Origin: Polyangiaceae bacterium
GTDB taxonomy: Bacteria; Myxococcota_A; Polyangia; Polyangiales; Polyangiaceae
Direction: 5' to 3'
DNA length: 6,460 nt
Assembly (NCBI GenBank): GCA_025934595.1
Contig: JAICXU010000195.1
Coordinates: 1-6,460, forward strand
The notes under the pieces are model-generated. The model had not been told where the DNA came from, did no database searches, and saw only the letters and a program-made list of their open reading frames with translations. Position numbers and translations under genes: made by a program. This document shows, one piece after another, positions 1 to 6,074 of this stretch; the first letter of the stretch is position 1; each line of letters opens with the position of its first letter.

Positions 1-1102
1 CTTTCCGTACGTCGCGACCGTCGAGCCACAAGAGATCGAAGACGGGGAAGGTGAGCGACGATCCGGCGCGGTCATTTCCAAGCCATTTTTGCAGGCGTCC
101 GAACGAGGGGACGCCGTCGTCGCCGATCGCGCATGCTTCGCCGTCGAGCACGAGCTCGCGCGCAGGCAACGCGGCGATTGCTCTTTGGACCTCCGGGAAT
201 CGGCTCGTCCAATCGTTTTGCCGGCGGCTCCAGAGGACGACGTCGCTTCCGGCTTTTGCGCAGAGCAATCGGTAGCCGTCGTATTTGATCTCGTAGCGAT
301 ACTGATTCGGATCGCCGAGGACGCCCTGATCGGCCTTCATCGGCTCGCCCATCGCCGTGAGGAGAGATCGTGCGCTCTCGCCGATCGCGCTTGCCCCGAC
401 GCGCCGCGGTCCGCGCGTCGCCGTCTTGCCGCTCACGATCGACTCGGGACGCTCTTTCACGATGTCCCTGTTTTTGTCGGCGAACGCGTCTTCCGCTTTG
501 AAGAAGAGCCACGTCTTCGATTTGCCCTTGGCGTCTTTCGGATCGTCGTCTCGACCTTTCGTGCGCAGGAGATGCCACTCGCCGTGGAGCTTCTCGCCGA
601 AGAGACGCAAATGAAAATGTCCCTTGTCGCGCATCCATTCTTCTTTGCCGGGTGGCACCGTCTCGTAGGTGCCGCGATCCCACACGATCATGTCGCCGGC
701 GCCGTAATGACCGTCCGGAATGCGCGCCTCGAAGTCCGCGTACATCATCGGATGATCTTCGGTGTGCACCGCGAGGCGCTTCACGGCGGGATCGTACGAA
801 GGCCCGCGCGGCACCGCCCAGCTCGCCATCACGCCGCCGACCTCGAGCCTCACGTCGTAATGCACGCGCGTGGCGTCGTGCTTCTGCACCACGAACGCCA
901 ATTTTTTGGTCTCGGGCAATGCGGAGTGGGACGATGACGATTCGCCCGATTTTTCCGGCAAATCCCGAGCGCCGTCCGGCTCCGGCGTGCCCGAGAAATC
1001 GCGCTTCTTTCGATATTCCTCGAGCTTCTTCTCCGCCTTCGGTTCGTGGTCCCCGGTTTTTTCGCGCGGCCCGACTCCTTTCCGAGGCCGCGGTTTGGAC
1101 AT
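1..1102 (-). CDS. ligD: ATP-dependent DNA ligase LigD, N-terminal 3'-phosphoesterase plus ligase domain (partial, runs off left edge)
   Basis: This is the NHEJ ligase that processes 3' ends and seals breaks held by Ku. The visible 367 residues start at the ATG at 1102-1100. An in-frame TAA three codons upstream (1111-1109) rules out an earlier start. Residues 1-65 are a charged, probably disordered leader. Residues about 68-181 are the phosphoesterase domain: QKHDATRVHYDVRLE gives the metal site H75, H81 and D83 plus R85, then HTEDHPMMYADFE gives H117 and Y121. A linker (about 182-235) leads to the adenylation domain, with motif I KYDGYR (nucleophile K273), SRRQNDWTSRFPEV, the D320-G-E motif and FDLLWLDG at 355-362. 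The PE-then-ligase order with no polymerase domain in front matches the Pseudomonas-type layout. A polymerase domain, if present, would lie beyond the left edge. Divergent from ku, its functional partner. Family assignment is secure; full domain content is unknown. Confidence 0.96.
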   Translation of the reverse strand, partial: MSKPRPRKGVGPREKTGDHEPKAEKKLEEYRKKRDFSGTPEPDGARDLPEKSGESSSSHSALPETKKLAFVVQKHDATRVHYDVRLEVGGVMASWAVPRGPSYDPAVKRLAVHTEDHPMMYADFEARIPDGHYGAGDMIVWDRGTYETVPPGKEEWMRDKGHFHLRLFGEKLHGEWHLLRTKGRDDDPKDAKGKSKTWLFFKAEDAFADKNRDIVKERPESIVSGKTATRGPRRVGASAIGESARSLLTAMGEPMKADQGVLGDPNQYRYEIKYDGYRLLCAKAGSDVVLWSRRQNDWTSRFPEVQRAIAALPARELVLDGEACAIGDDGVPSFGRLQKWLGNDRAGSSLTFPVFDLLWLDGRDVRK

Positions 1103-1103
1103 A

Positions 1104-1110
1104 CCTTCTT
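1104..1110 (-). promoter_or_regulatory. Possible ligD ribosome binding site, unusually close to the start
   Basis: On the minus strand AAGAAGG lies one base before the ligD ATG. It resembles a Shine-Dalgarno sequence, but the spacing is much shorter than the usual 5-9 bases. It may be weak or coincidental. No better-spaced site exists upstream of this ATG, and the next in-frame ATG is residue 92, inside the phosphoesterase domain. Confidence 0.3.
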
Positions 1111-1131
1111 AGATAACTCGTTTCTTTCTCG

Positions 1132-1137
1132 AAGGAG
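1132..1137 (+). promoter_or_regulatory. ku ribosome binding site
   Basis: AAGGAG lies seven bases before the ATG at 1145, near-ideal Shine-Dalgarno sequence and spacing. It fixes the ku start at 1145 rather than at the in-frame ATG at 1046, which lies inside ligD and would add 33 residues not found in Ku proteins. Confidence 0.8.
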
Positions 1138-1144
1138 CATTTCG

Positions 1145-2041
1145 ATGCGCGCCCTCTGGTCCGGTGAAATCGCATTCGGTCTCGTCACGATCCCCTCGAA
1201 GCTCTATTCGGCGACGCGAGACCTCACGCCGTCGTTCAATCAGCTGCACAAGGAATGCGGAACGCGCATCCAGCTCGCGCGACGGTGTCCGAAGTGCAAT
1301 CGCGACGTCGAATGGGGCGAGATCGGCAAAGGGCGCGAGGTCTCGAAAGGCGAATACGTGCTCTTCACGAAAGAGGAGCTCGCGGCGATCGAGGGCAGCG
1401 ATGGATCCGGCGGCATCGACATCGTGCAGTTCATCGATCCGCTCGAGGTCGACTTCGCGTACTTCGAGAAGAGCTACTGGGTCGGTCCCGGCGGCAAGAG
1501 CGCGCGCGGCTTCGAGCTCTTGCGCGAAACGCTGGAAAAAACGAAGAAAGCGGCGCTCGCACGCGTGAAGATTCGCACGCGCACGCAGCTTGGATTGCTT
1601 CGCCCGCGCGACAATCTCTTCGCGCTCGACATGATGCGTTTCGCCGACGAGCTCGTCTCCGGTGAAGAGATCGTCATTCCCGAAACGCGCGAGGCGAGCG
1701 GTCGCGAGATCGATCTCGCGCTCGATCTCGTGAAGCAGCTCGAGGCGCCGTTCGATGCGTCGAAGCATCCGAACGAATATCGAGCTGCCGTCGATGCGGC
1801 TGCGCAAGAAAAAGTGGACCGCGGAGAATCCGTGCGCGATTCGAGCGGTGACACGGGTGAAGAAGAAGCACCGGCCGCGAAGGGCGGTGGCGCGAAGGTC
1901 ATCGATCTCGCTGAGCTCTTGAAACGATCGCTCGCGACGAAGACCGCGTCGTCGACGTCAGCGCCGCACAAGCCGAAAAAATCCGAAGCACCGCCTGCGC
2001 CGACGAAGGGCAAATCGAAGAAGAAGGCGTCCGGCGAATAG
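1145..2041 (+). CDS. ku: Non-homologous end joining protein Ku
   Basis: Bacterial Ku forms a homodimeric ring on double-strand DNA ends and recruits LigD. The product is 298 residues, normal to slightly long for the family. The N-terminus MRALWSGEIAFGLVTIPSKL is a classic Ku opening. It is followed by QLHKECGTRIQLARRCPKC (about 33-51), KGEYVLFTKEELAAIE, the DFAYFEKSYWVGP strand region, and ARVKIRTRTQLGLLRPRDN in the core fold. Residues 251-263 (KVIDLAELLKRSL) match the conserved C-terminal segment found in bacterial Ku. The tail at 264-298 is rich in Lys, Ala and Pro and looks disordered; similar basic tails in other bacterial Ku proteins contribute to DNA binding. H35, C38, C48 and C51 form an HxxC...CxxC pattern that could bind zinc. 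The start is set by AAGGAG at 1132-1137. Divergent from ligD, supporting a two-component NHEJ module. Confidence 0.97.
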   Translation: MRALWSGEIAFGLVTIPSKLYSATRDLTPSFNQLHKECGTRIQLARRCPKCNRDVEWGEIGKGREVSKGEYVLFTKEELAAIEGSDGSGGIDIVQFIDPLEVDFAYFEKSYWVGPGGKSARGFELLRETLEKTKKAALARVKIRTRTQLGLLRPRDNLFALDMMRFADELVSGEEIVIPETREASGREIDLALDLVKQLEAPFDASKHPNEYRAAVDAAAQEKVDRGESVRDSSGDTGEEEAPAAKGGGAKVIDLAELLKRSLATKTASSTSAPHKPKKSEAPPAPTKGKSKKKASGE

Positions 2042-2053
2042 GACAGCCCTTAC

Positions 2054-2063
2054 GCGCCGGCGC
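2054..2063. repeat. 10-base perfect palindrome GCGCCGGCGC
   Basis: The sequence equals its own reverse complement and lies 12 bases after the ku stop. As a hairpin it would have only a three-base stem around a four-base loop, with no T-tract after it, so it is not a convincing terminator. It could be an operator half-site pair or chance in GC-rich DNA. Confidence 0.3.
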
Positions 2064-2071
2064 TCGCAGAA

Positions 2072-2080
2072 TGCTACAAA
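2072..2080 (+). promoter_or_regulatory. Candidate extended -10 element upstream of the lipoprotein gene
   Basis: TGCTACAAA fits a TG-N-(-10) arrangement, with TACAAA matching the TATAAT consensus at four of six positions. It stands out as AT-rich in GC-rich surroundings and lies about 70 bases before the lipoprotein ATG. No good -35 is visible at 16-18 bases upstream. If real, it would drive the lipoprotein-addB-addA run independently of ku. Confidence 0.22.
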
Positions 2081-2148
2081 ACACCGGCTTTCGACGGCGT
2101 GAATCGACTCGGCCGCTAGCCGTTTCTGTGTCACTATTCGCGGCGCCG

Positions 2149-2778
2149 ATGAAACGCTTCTTGCTCGCCCTCTTGCCGCTCGTCGCGTGTGCACCCGCGC
2201 CGAAAGCGCATGCGCCCGTCGCCGAGGAAAAAATAGAGAACGCCCCCGACACGACGCCGTCGGCATCCCCGCCCGACAACGACGCGAGCGTCGAGACGAC
2301 GCCTACGTCCATCGACGCGCCTGCGGAGGACACTTCGAAGACCGAGACGCCACCCGCCGACGCCGTCGCCACCAAGCTCGACGCGCGCAACGGATTTTTG
2401 AACGGCACCTTCGGCGATCCGCCGAAGGCGTACAAGAACATCAAGGCGATCGAGAAAAAGCCGGAACGCGCGCTCTACAAAGTGAGCGGCAAAACGCAAT
2501 ATGCGGGCGTCGCCGTCAAGGACGTGCAGTTTCTCTTCTTGAAAGGCAAGCTCGCGAAGATCTCGTTCGGCACGACGCAAAACGACTGCAAAGCCGTGCA
2601 CGACGCGTTCGAGCGCGACTACGGCGCCGCGCAAAAACACGTAACCGCGCCGATGCAAGCCGACGTATGGCGAGGCAACGACGTTGGCCTCCGCTTCAAC
2701 AACTCCGGCACCGCTTGCACCGGTGTGATGATCCGTCGCGAGCTCGCCACCACCGAGTGGATCGGGCTCGATCAATAG
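2149..2778 (+). CDS. Predicted lipoprotein of unknown function
   Basis: The product is 209 residues. It begins MKRFLLALLPLVAC: positively charged K2/R3, a short hydrophobic core and a lipobox LVAC with the lipidated cysteine at C14. This predicts signal peptidase II processing; the residue after the cysteine is Ala, compatible with outer-membrane sorting. Residues 15-75 are a Pro/Thr/Ser/Asp/Glu-rich low-complexity spacer. Residues about 78-200 look like a compact folded domain, beginning NGFLNGTFGDPPKAYKN and including a predicted beta segment (KDVQFLFLKGKLAKISF). C147 and C190 could form a disulfide in the periplasm. I do not recognise the family. No clear Shine-Dalgarno precedes the ATG; an in-frame GTG at 2128 is a possible alternative, but the ATG puts K and R in the standard place. 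The stop lies 20 bases before addB, suggesting co-transcription. A periplasm-facing protein beside cytoplasmic DNA-repair genes is unexpected. Confidence 0.85.
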   Translation: MKRFLLALLPLVACAPAPKAHAPVAEEKIENAPDTTPSASPPDNDASVETTPTSIDAPAEDTSKTETPPADAVATKLDARNGFLNGTFGDPPKAYKNIKAIEKKPERALYKVSGKTQYAGVAVKDVQFLFLKGKLAKISFGTTQNDCKAVHDAFERDYGAAQKHVTAPMQADVWRGNDVGLRFNNSGTACTGVMIRRELATTEWIGLDQ

Positions 2779-2789
2779 AGCGCGGGCGC

Positions 2790-2795
2790 GGAAAG
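2790..2795 (+). promoter_or_regulatory. Weak ribosome binding site for the AddB-like gene
   Basis: GGAAAG lies three bases before the GTG at 2799 (six from the end of its GGA core). It is imperfect but is the only purine-rich site near a start codon in this frame, and it supports the GTG start. Confidence 0.4.
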
Positions 2796-2798
2796 CTC

Positions 2799-5700
2799 GT
2801 GGCCAAAGAGCTCGTTCGATCTGCGGCCGGTGATGCGCGACGATGCCGTGCGCGTGAATGGCTGCTCGATCGCGGAAAATCCGCGCATCTTCTCGTCGTC
2901 GCCGAAACGCGCGAAGCGGCATCGTCTCTCGTTCGCGAAACGGCCCGTGAGCTCGGTGCGACGTTCGGATGGGAGCGGACGACGCTCGGAGGCCTTGCGC
3001 TTTCTCTGGCATCGCCGGCGCTCGCTCTTCGTGGTCTCGCGCCGGCGGGTTGGCTCTCGGTCGAGGCCCTCTGCGATCGCGTCGTCGGAGCGCGCGGAAC
3101 GAATCTCGGTCGCTTCTCTCCCATCGCGGATCGTCCTGGCCTTTGCCGTGCGCTCGCACGCACGATCAGCGAAGCGCGCATGGCAGGGCTTGATTTCAGC
3201 CTGATCGACGATCGCGACCTTCAGGGCATCGCCGCCGATTTCGATCGCGAGCTCGCCGCGGCAAAGCTCGCCGATCGCGCGCTCGTATTTTCGGAGGCGA
3301 TCCGCGCCGCCAAAGATCGAACCGCATCGCATGTCGCGCTCGACGTTCCGCTCCTCCTTTTCGATACGTCGGTCACGTCGGCGCTCGCGCGTGATCTCGT
3401 GCAAGCGGTCGCCGCGCGTGCCGCTGTCGTGCTGGCGACGCTGCCGGCGGGTGACGTCGCGAGCGAGAAGTTTCTTTCGACGGCGCTCGGCGAAAATCCC
3501 ATCGATGCACCGCGTGATGAATCGAGCGCGCTCGCTCGAACGCAGAATCGTTTGTTCTCGGGGGAGGCGGCGGCGCCCGCCGCGGCCAGCGCCGAGATCG
3601 AAATCTTGTCGGCGCCCGGCGAGAGTCGAGAGTGTGTCGAGATCGCGCGGCGCATTCTCGACGAGGCCTCGAAGGGAACCGGCTTCGATCGCATGGCGAT
3701 CGTCGCGCGCAGTGGAGCGGCGTATCGCGCCCACGTGGTCGAAGCGCTTCGACGAGCGAAAATCCCCGCGTTTTTCGCGCGTGGATTGATGCGCCCCGAT
3801 CCCGCCGGTCGCGCGCTCGCGGCGCTCCTGTCGTGCGCGGCGGAGGGTTTGTCGGCGCGTCGTTTCGCGGAATACCTTTCGCTCGGGGAGCTTCCCGACG
3901 CCACCGAAGCGGGGGCGCCGCCTCCTGCGCAGACGCTCGACAATCGTGTCGGGACGCCGGACGACGACATGCTCGCGGATCCTCTGCGTGAGGACGAGCA
4001 GGGCGATCCGGATTTCGGAGACGAGCCTCCCGAGCCCGTCGCCGAGCCCGAGACGCGGCCCGTGGTCGACGGATCGCTCTACGCGCCCGCGAACTGGGAG
4101 AGGCTCTTGTCGGATGCGGCCGTCATCCGCGGGCCGGATCGATGGCGGCGCCGGCTCGACGGCTTGCAGCACGAAATCGAGCTGGATTTACGAGAGATCA
4201 AAGACGACGACGCGCTCGCGGATCGCACGAAAAAGGCGCTCGCAGATCTCGACCGGCTTCGCCGGTTCGCGCTTCCGATCATCGACGAGCTCGCTTCGCT
4301 TCCGCAAACGGCGACGTGGGGAAAATGGCGAGAGGCTCTCGCGCGTCTCGCTACGCGCGCGCTCCGTCGTCCCGACCGCGTGCTCTCCGTGCTCGCGGAG
4401 CTCGCGCCGATGGACGAAATCGGTGACGTCTCGCTCTCCGACGTTCGTCTCGTGATGAGCCCGCGTTTGTGTCAGCTCGTCGAGCGCCCGCGCTCGCGTC
4501 GCTATGGTGCGGTGTACGTGGGCGAGCCCGCCGACGTTCGCGGCCTCGTCTTCGACGTCGTGTTCGTCGTCGGCGTCGCCGAGAAAGTGTTTCCGAAGAA
4601 AATCACGGAAGACCCTATTTTCCCCGATGCGACGCGCGCGCGAGTCGATCCATCGCTCGCCACGAATGCGATCCGATCGGCGAACGAGCGCCTCGCGTTG
4701 AGGCTTGCGATCGGAGCCGCGAAGCGGCGCATCGTCGTTTCGTATCCGCGTCTCGATTCGGATCTCGCGCGTCCGCGCACGCCCTCCTTCTATGCGCTCG
4801 AGGTGCTTCGTGCCGCGGAAGGTCGACTTCCCGGATTCGAAGAGCTCGCGCGCCGCGCGGAGGTCGTCGGCGGCGCGCGCATCGGTTGGCCCGCGCCGCG
4901 AAGGCGAGAGGATGCGATCGACGAGACCGAGCACGACCTCGCGCTCCTCGAATCGATCTTCGCGAAGCCCGAGAGCGAGACGGTGGGCATGGCGCGATTC
5001 CTTTTGTCCGTGAATGCGCACCTCGCGCGCGCGCTTCGATTTCGCGCGCTGCGTTGGCAAAAGGGGTGGTCGTACGCAGACGGCTTGGTGCTCGCCAAGC
5101 AGCCTCCCGAGGCGAAGGCCGCGCTCGAGCGACATTCGCTCGCCGCGCGCTCGTTCTCGCCGACGGCGCTGCAACATTTCGCGGCGTGTCCCTACAAGTT
5201 CGTTTTGCAGGCGATTTTCCGGCTTTCGCCGCGCGAGGAGCCGGTGCAAATCGAGGAGCTCAATCCGCTTCAACGCGGGTCGCTGCTCCACGAGATCGAG
5301 TACGAGCTGCACGTTCGACTTCGTGAGCTCGGCCTCTTGCCGGTGACGACGGAGAACTTGGAGGCGGCGCGAGCAGAGCTCGATCGCGTGGTCGCCGCGG
5401 CCTCGGAAAAAATGCGCGATGATCTCGCTCCGGCGATCCCCGAGGTATGGGACGACGGCATCCGCGCGCTCGCCGCGGACGCACGCGAGATGTTGCGACG
5501 CGCCACGCTCGATCCGGAATGGGTCCCGTCGCATTTCGAGCTGTCGTTCGGTCTCACCGATCGACGATCACAAGATCCGCTGAGTCGAAAGGAGCCGGTG
5601 ACGATCGCGGGCGGCCTGCAGGTGCGAGGCTCCATCGACGTCATCGACAAGAACGGGAAGCGCGAGGTGCGCGCGACCGACTACAAAACGGGGAAGGTGC

Positions 5701-6074
5701 GCGCCGAAAAGGACATGCGCATCGGCGGCGGCGAGACGCTGCAACCCGTGTTTTATGCGCTCGTCCTCGAGCAAATCATGCCGGGCCTGAAATCGGTCGG
5801 CGGGCGTCTCTATTACTGCACGGCCGCAGGCTCGTACACCGAGGTCGACGTTCCACTCGACGATGAAGCGCGCGAGGGCGCACAGGCGATCGTCAAGGTC
5901 GTCGGAGACGCGATCGCGAATGGATTCTTACCGGCCGCGCCGAACCCCGACGGCTACGGCTGCGAGTATTGCGATTACTTGCCGATCTGCGGGCCCTATG
6001 AGGTGCACCGCACGAACAAAGTGAAGAGCCAGAAAGATCTGCAGCCGCTCGTACAGATCCGAGCGCGCCGATGA
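2799..6074 (+). CDS. addB: AddB-like ATP-dependent nuclease subunit with PD-(D/E)XK domain
   Basis: AddB is the non-motor helicase-fold and nuclease subunit of the AddAB complex, which unwinds and resects broken DNA ends for RecA loading. The product is 1091 residues, close to the usual size. The first 70 residues contain no GxxGxGKT loop, so the helicase half is probably not an ATPase. RGLVFDVVFVVGVAEKVFP (581-599) matches the late helicase-core motif of this family. The C-terminal nuclease looks intact: H831 in RGSLLHEIEYEL, D947 in GSIDVID, D961 and K963 in ATDYKTGK, then Q982 and Y986 in QPVFY. C797 in ACPYKF with C1055, C1058 and C1064 (CxxCx5C) fits the AddB 4Fe-4S staple. Residues 388-424 are an acidic, Pro-rich linker. 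The GTG at 2799 is chosen because the frame stays open upstream only through the lipoprotein gene in a different frame, and no ATG follows until deep inside the protein. The stop overlaps the next gene's ATG. Confidence 0.9.
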   Translation: MAKELVRSAAGDARRCRAREWLLDRGKSAHLLVVAETREAASSLVRETARELGATFGWERTTLGGLALSLASPALALRGLAPAGWLSVEALCDRVVGARGTNLGRFSPIADRPGLCRALARTISEARMAGLDFSLIDDRDLQGIAADFDRELAAAKLADRALVFSEAIRAAKDRTASHVALDVPLLLFDTSVTSALARDLVQAVAARAAVVLATLPAGDVASEKFLSTALGENPIDAPRDESSALARTQNRLFSGEAAAPAAASAEIEILSAPGESRECVEIARRILDEASKGTGFDRMAIVARSGAAYRAHVVEALRRAKIPAFFARGLMRPDPAGRALAALLSCAAEGLSARRFAEYLSLGELPDATEAGAPPPAQTLDNRVGTPDDDMLADPLREDEQGDPDFGDEPPEPVAEPETRPVVDGSLYAPANWERLLSDAAVIRGPDRWRRRLDGLQHEIELDLREIKDDDALADRTKKALADLDRLRRFALPIIDELASLPQTATWGKWREALARLATRALRRPDRVLSVLAELAPMDEIGDVSLSDVRLVMSPRLCQLVERPRSRRYGAVYVGEPADVRGLVFDVVFVVGVAEKVFPKKITEDPIFPDATRARVDPSLATNAIRSANERLALRLAIGAAKRRIVVSYPRLDSDLARPRTPSFYALEVLRAAEGRLPGFEELARRAEVVGGARIGWPAPRRREDAIDETEHDLALLESIFAKPESETVGMARFLLSVNAHLARALRFRALRWQKGWSYADGLVLAKQPPEAKAALERHSLAARSFSPTALQHFAACPYKFVLQAIFRLSPREEPVQIEELNPLQRGSLLHEIEYELHVRLRELGLLPVTTENLEAARAELDRVVAAASEKMRDDLAPAIPEVWDDGIRALAADAREMLRRATLDPEWVPSHFELSFGLTDRRSQDPLSRKEPVTIAGGLQVRGSIDVIDKNGKREVRATDYKTGKVRAEKDMRIGGGETLQPVFYALVLEQIMPGLKSVGGRLYYCTAAGSYTEVDVPLDDEAREGAQAIVKVVGDAIANGFLPAAPNPDGYGCEYCDYLPICGPYEVHRTNKVKSQKDLQPLVQIRARR
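6071..6074 (+). promoter_or_regulatory. ATGA stop-start overlap between addB-like and addA-like genes
   Basis: The addB-like TGA (6072-6074) shares bases with the addA-like ATG (6071-6073). This arrangement is typical of translational coupling and fits two subunits of one enzyme made in matched amounts. No strong Shine-Dalgarno precedes the ATG, which agrees with re-initiation. Confidence 0.8.

Larger units (their letters stand above)
1103..1144. promoter_or_regulatory. Divergent ligD/ku intergenic region, presumed bidirectional promoter
   Basis: Only 42 bases separate the ligD and ku start codons. Promoters for both genes must either fit here or extend into the opposing coding sequences. 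The centre is AT-richer than its surroundings (TTAGATAACT at 1109-1118). Read on the minus strand this contains TTATCT, a loose -10-like hexamer about ten bases before the ligD ATG. No well-spaced -35/-10 pair stands out on either strand. Regulatory function is inferred from the divergent arrangement rather than from a recognised operator. Confidence 0.5.
2042..2148 (+). other. Intergenic gap between ku and the lipoprotein gene
   Basis: This 107-base stretch is the longest non-coding segment in the window. It holds a 10-base GC palindrome (2054-2063) and a possible extended -10 element (2072-2080). I see no strong intrinsic terminator for ku, so read-through from ku into the downstream genes is possible. 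No small gene or structured RNA is recognisable. Confidence 0.6.

Noticed and set aside
1046..1144. In-frame ATG at 1046 as an alternative ku start
   Set aside because: It would overlap ligD and add 33 residues unlike Ku. The ATG at 1145 has an excellent ribosome binding site and gives the standard N-terminus.
72..1175. A 367-residue minus-strand frame and a 282-residue plus-strand frame (89-937) overlapping ligD
   Set aside because: Both are Arg/Ala-rich translations typical of off-frames in GC-rich DNA. The true ligD frame carries conserved phosphoesterase and ligase motifs throughout.
2110..2122. Small hairpin CGGC-CGCTA-GCCG followed by TTT, considered as a ku terminator
   Set aside because: The stem is only four base pairs and the T-run only three bases, too weak for intrinsic termination.
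2187..2798. Open frame extending the AddB-like protein 204 residues upstream into the lipoprotein gene
   Set aside because: The extension is Arg-rich, has no family resemblance and overlaps a gene with a clear lipobox. The GTG at 2799 with a purine-rich site upstream is more credible.
3075..3080. Frequent CGATCG and occasional GCGATCGC words across the window, reminiscent of the cyanobacterial HIP1 repeat
   Set aside because: They fall in coding sequence and fit the frequent Asp/Ile/Arg codons GAT, ATC and CGC/CGA. Exact octamers seem few, and counting against a codon-shuffled background would be needed to claim enrichment.
4188..5534. 448-residue antisense open frame within the AddB-like gene (also 2772-4172, 466 residues)
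   Set aside because: The composition is Arg/Glu-rich with no domain pattern. Long antisense open frames are expected where codon third positions are GC-rich.
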